From Nocardia sp. NBC_00565 (GTDB lineage: Bacteria; Actinomycetota; Actinomycetes; Mycobacteriales; Mycobacteriaceae): 64,000 nt of DNA. Location of the stretch: contig NZ_CP107785.1 in the NCBI RefSeq assembly GCF_036345915.1, forward strand, positions 2,418,001-2,482,000, read 5' to 3'. Shown here piece after piece: positions 57,375 through 64,000 of the stretch. Positions within the stretch are counted from its first letter, which is position 1, and the number at the start of each line of letters is the position of its first letter. Below the pieces are notes generated by a model. It made no database searches. It was not told the DNA's origin and worked only from the letters and a program-made list of their open reading frames with translations. Made by a program: the position numbers and the translations under genes.

Positions 57375-58145
57375 TTACTTCGGGGCGAATCGCTGGCCCG
57401 CGTCCAAGCGCAGGCATTGGCCGTTCAGCATGGGGTTGTCGATGATCGCGAGGGCGAGCTTGGCGTACTCCTCTGGACGGCCGAGCCGCTTGGGGAACGC
57501 CGCGTCCTTCACCAGTACGGCCCGGGTCTCGTCGGGAATCTTGCTGGTGGCGCCGGTATCGAACAGGCTCGGTGCGATGGCCAGCACGCGGATGCCGAGC
57601 GAGCCCAGGTCGCGGGCCATCGTGAGGCACATTCCGGCGATGGCGGCCTTGGCGGCCGTATAAGCGACCTGGCCGATCTGGCCTTCGAAGGCGGCGACCG
57701 AGGACGTGTTGATGATGACGCCGCGTTCGCCGGTGTCCTCGGGATCTTCGGGTTCGTTGCGGCTCATATGCGCGGCGGCGAGTCGGCTGATATTGAAGGT
57801 GGCCACGGCGTTGAGGTCGAGCACCTGGCGGAAGGTCTCCAGGTCGTGCGGGCCGTTCTTGCCCAGCGTGCGCTGCACTTTGCCGCCGCCCGCGGTGGTG
57901 ACCGAGATATGCAGTCCGCCAAGGGATTGCACGGCGGCGGCGAGCGCGTGCTCGGTCGCCGCGAAGTCGGTGATGTCGACCGGGTGGAAGCTCGCGCCGA
58001 TTGCCGCGGCGATTTCGGCGCCGGTCGAGCCGGGCCGGTCGAGTACCGCGACGTCCGCGCCGCGGGCTGCCAGTAATTCGGCACTGGCCCGGCCCATCCC
58101 GGACGCGCCGCCGAACACCACGGCCTTCTTGCCCTTGATCTCCAT
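57375..58145 (-). CDS. SDR oxidoreductase, HSD10-like 3-hydroxyacyl-CoA dehydrogenase
   Basis: A 256-residue SDR from ATG 58145 (AAAGGAA upstream). It has FGGASGMG (11-18), Ser149 in NTSSVAAFEGQIGQ and Tyr162/Lys166 in AYTAAKAA; the end LNGQCLRLDAGQRF parallels LNGETIRLDGAQRF of the 11192 gene. The two are equal in length and catalytic positions, so they are paralogues that serve different pathways. It probably oxidises a 3-hydroxyacyl-CoA. It starts 14 bases after the dehydrogenase stop in a two-gene operon. A longer frame through the dehydrogenase region is not a gene. Confidence 0.93.
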   Translation of the reverse strand: MEIKGKKAVVFGGASGMGRASAELLAARGADVAVLDRPGSTGAEIAAAIGASFHPVDITDFAATEHALAAAVQSLGGLHISVTTAGGGKVQRTLGKNGPHDLETFRQVLDLNAVATFNISRLAAAHMSRNEPEDPEDTGERGVIINTSSVAAFEGQIGQVAYTAAKAAIAGMCLTMARDLGSLGIRVLAIAPSLFDTGATSKIPDETRAVLVKDAAFPKRLGRPEEYAKLALAIIDNPMLNGQCLRLDAGQRFAPK

Positions 58146-58159
58146 CGAATTCCTTTCGC

Positions 58160-59284
58160 CTAAACGGATGCCGGCGACTGCTGCAACAGCGTGCAGAGCC
58201 GATCGCGGTGAATGGTGGTGTCCCCGTAGAGCACACCGTCGGCCTCGGCCCTGCGCAGGTAGAGGTGCAGGTCGTGCTCCCAGGTGAAGCCGATGCCGCC
58301 GTGCAGCTGCAGTGCGCGGCCCGCGACGGCGCCGACTGCGGCCGAGGTGTAGGACGACGCGACACAGGCCGCACGAGCTGCGTCGTCGGCGCCCGCGTCC
58401 TCGGCCATGGCCGCGTAGTAGGTGGCGGCGCGGGTGCCGTGCACCAGCAGTGCCATCTCGGCGCAGGCGTGCTTGACGGCCTGGAAGGTGCCGATCGGCT
58501 GCCCGAACTGCACCCGGACCTTGACGTAGTCGACGGTCATCTCGAGCATGCGCGCCAGCACCCCGAGCGCCTCGGCGCAGCGCAGCACCGACGCATAGTC
58601 GAGCAGTCGCTGGACCTCGGTGGGCCCGCCGTCGAGGCGGCGGTCGGCCGGCACGCGCACGCCGTCGAGCCGAACCGCATAGAACGCGCGGGTCGGATCC
58701 AGGACCTGTTGGCGCCGGACGGTGACACCGGATGCGTCCCGGTCGACGAGGAACGAGCGCGGGATGCCTTCGTGTTGTGCGGTGACCAGCAGCCAGCGGG
58801 CGCCGCCCGCGTCCTGTACCGCGGTCTTGACCCCATCGAGGACGATCATGTCTCCTTCGGCGCAGAAGGTGGTGCGCACGCCGTCGATGGTCCACGGCGC
58901 CTGCGGTTCGGCGAAAGCCCAAGTGGCCCAGCCCGAACCGGAGGCCAGTGCGGGCAGCACCTCGGCCTGCAGTCGCGGCGACCCCGTAGTGGTGATCGCC
59001 TGGCCGACGATCGCGTTGGGCAGGAATGGTCCGCGCCCGAGTGCGCGTCCGGTCTCTTCGGCGAGCAGTGCGAGCTCGACCAGGCCCTGGTCGGCCCCGT
59101 CGTATTGCTCGGGCAGCCCGATACCGAGCCAGCCGAGTTCGGCCGCCAGCCGCCACAGCGCGGGGTCGACATCCTCATCGCGGTCCAACCGGCTTCGTAC
59201 CACGCCGATCGGGGCCCGGTCGGCGAGCAGATCGCGCCACGCTTCGCGCAGCATCGTCTGCTCGTCACTGAGTTCGAAGTTCAC
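58160..59284 (-). CDS. Acyl-CoA dehydrogenase-like subunit lacking the catalytic glutamate
   Basis: A 374-residue protein from GTG 59284. It has VRVQFGQPIGTFQAVKHACAEMALL, ALQLHGGIGFTWEHDLHLYLRRAEADGVLYGDTTIHRD. At the 'YEGT' position it reads VLYGDT (Tyr near residue 353). The FAD-binding part is shorter and unusual (FAEPQAPWTIDGVRT in place of the canonical S/T-EP-x-AGSD). It is related to the first dehydrogenase of the window (3789). It is probably a non-catalytic subunit, needing a partner encoded elsewhere, or one that gained a different reaction. Confidence 0.88.
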   Translation of the reverse strand: MNFELSDEQTMLREAWRDLLADRAPIGVVRSRLDRDEDVDPALWRLAAELGWLGIGLPEQYDGADQGLVELALLAEETGRALGRGPFLPNAIVGQAITTTGSPRLQAEVLPALASGSGWATWAFAEPQAPWTIDGVRTTFCAEGDMIVLDGVKTAVQDAGGARWLLVTAQHEGIPRSFLVDRDASGVTVRRQQVLDPTRAFYAVRLDGVRVPADRRLDGGPTEVQRLLDYASVLRCAEALGVLARMLEMTVDYVKVRVQFGQPIGTFQAVKHACAEMALLVHGTRAATYYAAMAEDAGADDAARAACVASSYTSAAVGAVAGRALQLHGGIGFTWEHDLHLYLRRAEADGVLYGDTTIHRDRLCTLLQQSPASV

Positions 59285-59483
59285 CGGTCACCACCTATAT
59301 CAACAGCACGTACCACAGAGAAGGTATCCTTTTTTGCTCAGCGAGTGAAGATGTCCGCACATTCGTCCTGTGCGCGGTGCATCGTTCAAAGATGGTCTAT
59401 GACCTCGTGCGTTTCGGTATTCGGCGCCGTCGGTCGACCGCCTGTTGGCTGGTGGTCGAGCCGTGACTCTACCGAGTAGCGCC

Positions 59484-59505
59484 ATAATAGAGTACAACGA
59501 ATTAT
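59484..59505. promoter_or_regulatory. AT-rich dyad before the thiolase
   Basis: ATAAT (59484-59488) and ATTAT (59501-59505) flank GTACAACGA immediately before the ATG; it may act as a -10 region or operator. No ribosome-binding site is visible between it and the start, so the mRNA may be leaderless. Confidence 0.4.
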
Positions 59506-60678
59506 ATGACTGACGCCGTTATCCTCGCTGCCTGCCGCACCGCGATCGGTACCGCCCGCAAGGGCACCCTGCGCGATACCAGCGCCTTCGACCTGGCCAC
59601 CCTCGTCGTCCGCGAGGCCGCGCAGCGCTCCGGACTGCCGGTCGAGGCCATCGATGACGTCATCCTCGGTGAGTCCCTGGCCGGTGGCGGCGATATCGCC
59701 CGTTACGCCGCACTCGAGGCCGGCCTGACTCATGTGCCGGGCCTGGCGCACAACCGGCACTGTGCCTCCGGATTGGCGAGCATCGGGACCGCCGCGGCGA
59801 GCGTGCGCTGTGGCATGGATCGCGCGGTGATCGCCGGTGGGACGCAGTCCTCGTCCACGGCTCCGGTATCGCGGCGGCGGATTCCGGGCACCGACGACTG
59901 GCAGGACCCGTGGATGTCGCCCTCGCACGTTTCGACGCCCGAGGCGCCCAATAACGATATGGGGATTCTGGTCGGGTGGAATACGGCGCGGTTGGCCGGC
60001 ATCTCCCGGGCGGAGATGGACGCGTGGGCCGTGCGCTCGCACGAGCGGGCCATCCGGGCGATCGACGATGGCCACTTCGTCGATGAGATCGTCCCGGTCA
60101 AGGTCACCGATCGCGACGGGGCCGCATCGGTCTTCGAGGTCGACGAACATCCGCGGCGCGGCACCAGCATCGAGAAACTGGCCGCGTTGAAGGTGCTGCA
60201 CCCGGAGATCGAGGGCTTCTCCATTACGGCCGGAAACGCCAGCGGCGTGAACGACGGTGCTGCCGCGGTCCTCGTCGCCAGCTCCGAATTCGCCGCCGAA
60301 CACGGGCGCACGCCGATCGCGACGGTCCGGTCCTGGGCGAGCGTCGGCGTCGATCCGGTGCGCACCGGACTCGCGCCGATCGCCGCGATCCGCAAGGCGC
60401 TGGATCGGGCCGGGCTCGGCATCGACGACGTCGATCTGTTCGAGGTGAACGAGGCCTTCGCGTCGGTGGCCGTGGCCGCCGTGCGGGAGTTGGGTCTCGA
60501 CCCGGAGCGGGTGAATCCGTTCGGCAGCGGTTGCAGTCTCGGGCATCCGATCGCGACGACCGGTGCCCGCATGATCGTGACCCTGGCGCACGAGCTGCGT
60601 CGTCGCGGTGGCGGAACCGCGGTCGCGGCGATGTGCGCGGGTGGCGGCATGGGCTCGGCCATGGTCATCACGGCCTGA
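59506..60678 (+). CDS. Acetyl-CoA C-acyltransferase (canonical thiolase)
   Basis: A 390-residue thiolase with all catalytic residues: Cys86 in HNRHCASGL, the NEAFA motif, His347 in GCSLGHPIATTG and Cys377 in MCAGGGMG. It cleaves a 3-ketoacyl-CoA to acetyl-CoA and a shortened acyl-CoA in the cytoplasm. No ribosome-binding site precedes the ATG, consistent with a leaderless mRNA. The stop is directly followed (0 bases) by the GTG start of a gene that once encoded an enoyl-CoA hydratase. It is divergent from the dehydrogenase/SDR operon, so these genes complete a beta-oxidation set. Confidence 0.95.
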   Translation: MTDAVILAACRTAIGTARKGTLRDTSAFDLATLVVREAAQRSGLPVEAIDDVILGESLAGGGDIARYAALEAGLTHVPGLAHNRHCASGLASIGTAAASVRCGMDRAVIAGGTQSSSTAPVSRRRIPGTDDWQDPWMSPSHVSTPEAPNNDMGILVGWNTARLAGISRAEMDAWAVRSHERAIRAIDDGHFVDEIVPVKVTDRDGAASVFEVDEHPRRGTSIEKLAALKVLHPEIEGFSITAGNASGVNDGAAAVLVASSEFAAEHGRTPIATVRSWASVGVDPVRTGLAPIAAIRKALDRAGLGIDDVDLFEVNEAFASVAVAAVRELGLDPERVNPFGSGCSLGHPIATTGARMIVTLAHELRRRGGGTAVAAMCAGGGMGSAMVITA

Positions 60679-61791
60679 GTGACCGTGCTCGAGGATCTCG
60701 CGGTCGAGGGGCTCGACTGCCGTTGGTCGGACGGTGTCCTATGGCTGAGGTTGGCTCGTCCGGCGGCGCGCAACGCGATGACCATCGCGATGCGGCGGGG
60801 GTTGATCGGCGCGTTGACCGCGACCCAACGTCTGGTGCAGCAGGAACACGTATACGCGGTGCTGCCGATCAGCACCTTCTTCTACGGTGCGGGCCAGTAC
60901 GCGGGCACCCAAGCCAAGGGGACGCCGTTCCTCGGCGGTGCGTTCGACGGTGGTGAGCAGTGGTTCAACCCGAAGTACGAGAACCTGTTCGCGGCGATGT
61001 CGGGTACCGACTACAACAAGGCCGCTACGACATTCGGTGACTACTGGAAGAAGCTCGGCGGCACCAAGGTCGCGGTAGTGGCTCCTAACACTCCGAGCGC
61101 GTCGAAGTCGGCCGAAGGTGCGGTCCTGTCGGCGGAGCGTGCCGGTCTCACACGGGGGTACGTCAATGAGCGTGTCCCGCTCGGTCCCATGGACGTCGGT
61201 CCGGCCGTCCTGGGTATCAAGGAGTCCGGCGCTGATGTGCTGTACACCCTGGCGCTTCCGGATACCGCGTTCGCACTGGTGGCCGGGCTGCGTCAGGCCG
61301 GGGTCGAGATGAAATCGGTGCTGCTCGCGGTCGGTTACGGGGCGGATCTGCTGAAGTCGCCGCCCGCTGTCGCTGCGGCGCAGGGGATCGGGTTCCTTAC
61401 CTCCTACGCACCAGTGGAATTGAACACCGAGGCGACGCAGGCGTGGTCGGCGGCGCTGAAGCAGTATGCGGGGTCGCAGTCGGGGCTTCCTTCGTTCTCC
61501 ATGGCAGTGGGCTGGATCAGTGCTGACCTGCTCATTCACGGGTTGGAGAAGGCTGGGTGCACTGCAAGTCGAGAACAGTTGATGACCGCACTGCGCGCCG
61601 ACAAGAGTTTTACCGCCGGCGGCCTGTTTCCGAAGCCGGCCGACTTCGAGAAGCGCGGGGACTACTCGGTCGGCGGCCCGGGTAACTGCTCGTTCGTCTC
61701 CATCCTGCGTGGCGATAAATTCGTACCGGATCCGGCGGGCGCGCCTGCTTGTGGTGAGCAGATCCCCGATCTGAAGGTGGTCCCGAAGTAG
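60679..61791 (+). pseudogene. Chimeric gene: crotonase N-terminus fused to a signal-less ABC solute-binding protein
   Basis: A 370-residue frame with two unrelated parts. Residues 1-48 are the start of an enoyl-CoA hydratase (DGVLWLRLARPAARNAMTIA). From about residue 50 the sequence is a LivK-type solute-binding protein from inside the mature domain (TQRLVQQEHVYAVLPISTFF, then QWFNPKYENLFAAM, GFLTSYAPVELNTEATQAW, to CGEQIPDLKVVPK). The signal peptide, lipobox and first ~100 residues of the binding protein are absent, as is the rest of the hydratase. The junction near 60823 keeps the frame. Neither part can do its normal job: the binding protein would stay in the cytoplasm. A deletion or an assembly join is likely. 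Confidence 0.88.
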
Positions 61792-61807
61792 GACGGCTAT
61801 CGCGTTG

Positions 61808-61845
61808 TGTGGGCCGAGGCGCTGCGTCATGCGCCTCGGCCCACA
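61808..61845 (+). terminator. Terminator after the chimeric gene
   Basis: A perfect 15-bp stem TGTGGGCCGAGGCGC / GCGCCTCGGCCCACA (61808-61822 and 61831-61845) with an 8-base loop. Confidence 0.88.
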
Positions 61846-62175
61846 GTGGTTTGTGGGCCGTTATTGCCGATCGCTATATCTTCCGATACTTCTCACCAGT
61901 GGTCATAGTCGGGTGGTGAGAACTCTGCTAATCGCCTGAATTGCCACTTCAACAACATTCCTGGCGCTGCAATAAACGCACTTCGAGTGCTGGACTTCCC
62001 GCTGAGCGGAAAGACCGATATACGACAGGTCATATGCGGGCTGTGATGTCCATTACGCACTCGCCCCCAGCTGTGGGCGGCGGCGATGCGATCACCGAAT
62101 AACTGCACGGCTCGACTACACGGCGCAATCCAGAAGCGAGAGTCCCGAGCAGGAACCCGAAAGGACCCCCGAATA
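61846..62175. other. Promoter region of the MFS gene
   Basis: About 330 bases of lower GC than the surroundings with no credible frame. The stretch 61860-62060 is the AT-richest part and probably contains the promoter. Confidence 0.5.
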
Positions 62176-63687
62176 ATGGACGCTGTTACCCGGCCGGGCG
62201 AATCGCCTGGCGCCGCACAGAATTGGACACCGAAGCTGGTCTTCTCGATGGCCTCGATGCTGCTGCTGCTCGAGGTACTCACGGTCAGCTACATCATGAT
62301 CTCGATGTCGATCCCGGCCATCTCCGCGCACTTCCAGACGACGCAGGGCGCATGGCTGCTCACCGCGATGCTGCTGGTCGGCGCCGTGACGGGCCCGCTC
62401 GTCGGCAAGCTCGCCGATATGTACGGCAAGCGCAAACTGTTACTGCTGTGCGTAGTCGTGGCAACAGTGGGATCGTTGCTCTCCGCCGTCGCGTCCAGCT
62501 ACGCGGTGCTGGTTGCCGGGCGGGCGCTGTCGGGCGTGCTGATTCCGTGCGTGTTCCTGACCTATTCGCTGATCCGGGATATCTTCCCGCCCAAGACGAT
62601 TGCGCTCGCGGTCAGCATCGTTACCAGCGGTCTGGGCCTCGTTGCGATTCCCGCCCCATTTCTCACCGGCTGGTTTCTCGACAACCACGGCTGGCGCAGC
62701 ATCTTCTGGTTCTTCGTGATCGCGATGGTGGTGTTCGGCGCCATGATCTTCGTCAGTACCGAGGAATCCGCCGTGCGCCTGCGGTCGAAGATCGATCTGC
62801 TGGGGGCGGTGCTGCTCGGTGCGGGTATCGCCGGCGTTCTCGTCGCGCTCAGCTTCGGCCCGACCTGGGGATGGACGAATGGATCGACGCTGGCCTACCT
62901 CTTCGGTGGTACCGCGTTGCTGGTCGGCTGGCTGGCCTCGGCCGGGATGGTCGCCGCCCCGCTGGTCGATCTGGCCGTCCTGCGCAGGCGGCCGGTGTGG
63001 CTGACCGCTATCAGTTCCGGTATGGCCTACGGCTGTAGCGCACTGTTCACCATCCTGCTGCCGATGATGGCCATGACGCCGGCCGTCATGGGACTCGGCT
63101 ACGGATTCGGTGTCAGCGCAAAGGGATTCGCGGTCTTCCAGGCACCGATCGGCGGCATGGTCGTGGTCGGCGGCGTGGTAGTCGGAATCCTGGTCGGCCG
63201 CAATGTCCGGCCGCGCCTACTGATGATCGTCGGCCTGCTGATGTTTTCGGCCGCGTTCGTATGCACCGCGCTGAGCCACACCAACAAGCCATTGCTGCTG
63301 GTCTTCGCGGGTCTGGCCGGTACGGGCATGGGTCTGGCCTACGCGGCGGTGCCGAATCTGCTGATCGAGGCGGTTCCCCCGCAACTGCAGGCCAGCACCG
63401 CGAGCATCGTCAGCGTGGCACAGAGCGTTATCGCGTCGGTTCTGCCGGTGATCGCATTCGCCGTGTTGAACAACTCGTACATCGCTGCGTTCCCGCCGGA
63501 AATGACGCAGGGTCATACCTTCTACACCGATAAGGGATTCCAGATCGCCTTCCTGATCGGTGCGGTCGCGTCGGGCATCGGCGCGTTGCTCGCTGTGCTG
63601 CTTCCCCGCAGGATCGCGCAGTTGGAGGTGCCCGCGACACAGATCGCCGACGACGACCAAGAGGTGGCGGTGGTCTTCGCGCACTGA
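62176..63687 (+). CDS. MFS transporter, EmrB/QacA type (14 helices)
   Basis: A 503-residue protein from ATG 62176 (AAAGGA upstream; the frame extends 30 codons further without a site). It has about 14 membrane helices, MFS motif A as GKLADMYGKRK (about residues 79-89), an antiporter-type helix 5 (GLGLVAIPAPFLTGWFLDNHGWRSIFWFFV), and the late loop TGMGLAYAAVPNLLIEAVPPQ. It is homologous to the transporter at 8415, with the same GLAYAAMP/GLAYAAVP end region. It is probably an exporter of a toxic intermediate or an importer of the catabolic substrate. Confidence 0.92.
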   Translation: MDAVTRPGESPGAAQNWTPKLVFSMASMLLLLEVLTVSYIMISMSIPAISAHFQTTQGAWLLTAMLLVGAVTGPLVGKLADMYGKRKLLLLCVVVATVGSLLSAVASSYAVLVAGRALSGVLIPCVFLTYSLIRDIFPPKTIALAVSIVTSGLGLVAIPAPFLTGWFLDNHGWRSIFWFFVIAMVVFGAMIFVSTEESAVRLRSKIDLLGAVLLGAGIAGVLVALSFGPTWGWTNGSTLAYLFGGTALLVGWLASAGMVAAPLVDLAVLRRRPVWLTAISSGMAYGCSALFTILLPMMAMTPAVMGLGYGFGVSAKGFAVFQAPIGGMVVVGGVVVGILVGRNVRPRLLMIVGLLMFSAAFVCTALSHTNKPLLLVFAGLAGTGMGLAYAAVPNLLIEAVPPQLQASTASIVSVAQSVIASVLPVIAFAVLNNSYIAAFPPEMTQGHTFYTDKGFQIAFLIGAVASGIGALLAVLLPRRIAQLEVPATQIADDDQEVAVVFAH

Positions 63688-63697
63688 TGCACAGGTG

Positions 63698-63734
63698 AAA
63701 GGGCGGCCACGCGGAATCCGCGTGGCCACCCTTT
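63698..63734. terminator. Bidirectional terminator between MFS and PPOX-type genes
   Basis: A 17-bp stem with one mismatch (AAAGGGCGGCCACGCGG / CCGCGTGGCCACCCTTT; 63698-63714 and 63718-63734), a 3-base loop, between convergent genes. Confidence 0.85.
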
Positions 63735-63739
63735 CCCGC

Positions 63740-64000
63740 TCAGCGGGAGAGTCCGGCGAGCTTTCGGAAGTCCCAGCTGGTCACCTTTTCTGGGGTGAGC
63801 CGTAGCCATGCGTGTCGGCCGTCCGGTGTGAAATTGTCGTGGCCCATGTACTTGCGGGCGAAGAGTTGCTCGGCAGCGGCCAGCTCGGGGTTGGGTGTGG
63901 TGGTACGTGGGACATCGCCGATCGGCGCGACCGTGCCGGTGAGTTCCACGCCGCGGAGTTCGTTGAACTCGACGCCGGCGTCCACCGCTACCGCAATCCG
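63740..64000 (-). CDS. PPOX/F420-type flavin-fold protein (partial, N-terminus beyond window)
   Basis: Only the C-terminal 86 codons are present. RIAVAVDAGVEFNELRGVELTG, then EQLFARKYMGHDNFTPDGRH and AWLRLTPEKVTSWDFRKLAGL fit the split-barrel FMN/F420 pyridoxamine-5'-phosphate-oxidase-like family found in many actinobacteria. The complete protein would be about 130-150 residues. The reaction is unknown. Confidence 0.75.
   Translation of the reverse strand, partial: RIAVAVDAGVEFNELRGVELTGTVAPIGDVPRTTTPNPELAAAEQLFARKYMGHDNFTPDGRHAWLRLTPEKVTSWDFRKLAGLSR

Noticed and set aside
56332..58374. 680-residue frame on the minus strand
   Set aside because: Composition is Arg/Pro/His-rich shadow sequence, and it overlaps four well-supported genes in other frames.
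57375..59156. 593-residue minus-strand frame spanning the HSD10-like SDR and the dehydrogenase region
   Set aside because: Only its last 256 residues are protein-like; the upstream part is the Arg/Ala-rich shadow of the dehydrogenase at 58160-59284, and a ribosome-binding site with ATG occurs at 58145.
1..64000. CRISPR arrays, tRNA/rRNA genes, insertion sequences, phage or integrase genes
   Set aside because: No regularly spaced repeats apart from the 26-bp array, no cloverleaf or rRNA-like stretch, and no transposase or integrase motif were recognised; computational scans could still find cryptic cases.

Overview
The window looks like the chromosome of a high-GC, mycolic-acid-type actinomycete, most likely Nocardia, Rhodococcus or Mycobacterium-like. 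The evidence is a four-gene conservon (cvnA-D), a DUF222/HNH '13E12-type' gene with a mycobacterial-style LexA box, an XRE/DUF397 pair, many FadE-type acyl-CoA dehydrogenases, DUF35/Ltp thiolase-fold pairs and PF04909 amidohydrolases. The genus is inference. No rRNA, tRNA, CRISPR array, insertion sequence or phage gene was seen.

Layout: 1-3521 (minus) is a conservon, cut by the window edge in cvnD. 3789-15539 holds CoA-thioester catabolism: three acyl-CoA dehydrogenases plus a CoA-transferase, a convergent MFS exporter and dehydrogenase, then an SDR, DUF35, thiolase-like, alpha/beta-barrel, Ltp2-like aldolase and second DUF35 gene. 15715-19761 is an accessory island: two tandem paralogous 60-residue proteins, an XRE/DUF5753-DUF397 pair, a 26-bp tandem repeat and an SOS-boxed HNH gene. 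20264-25442 is a branched-chain-amino-acid-type ABC importer in which LivH, LivM and LivG are one polypeptide. 25770-43376 is again catabolic: two amidohydrolases, two GntR/FCD regulators, MaoC, TesB, DoxX, two enoyl-CoA hydratases, an AMP ligase, a heteromeric-type dehydrogenase pair, a TetR, a thiolase and a KS-like/DUF35 fusion. 44168-57240 holds TetR/amidohydrolase, transhydrogenase genes, SDRs, a carboxymuconolactone-decarboxylase-like protein, a Baeyer-Villiger monooxygenase, paired SnoaL proteins, a cyclase-family hydrolase, another TetR and an enoyl-CoA hydratase. 57375-64000 holds an SDR, a dehydrogenase, a canonical thiolase, a chimeric gene, an MFS exporter and a partial PPOX-family gene.

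The unifying feature is regulatory. Three distinct operator families divide the catabolic genes. The first is an AT-rich TTAGCTAA-like element, mostly in 3.7-28.3 kb and again at 43.4 kb, beside GntR/FCD regulators. The second is ACTTGAC-N6-GTCAAGT in 28.9-39.8 kb, probably read by the TetR at 39025-39669. The third is GACCG-N2-CGGTC-like in 49.6-56.4 kb, probably read by the TetR at 53749-54465. Each set forms a plausible pathway: side-chain/aldolase catabolism with uptake; acid activation followed by beta-oxidation; and cyclic alcohol or ketone ring opening. The substrates are unknown.

Two genes carry large in-frame internal rearrangements: a pntB reduced to its two ends, and a crotonase start fused to a signal-less ABC solute-binding protein. 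Both deserve verification against reads.
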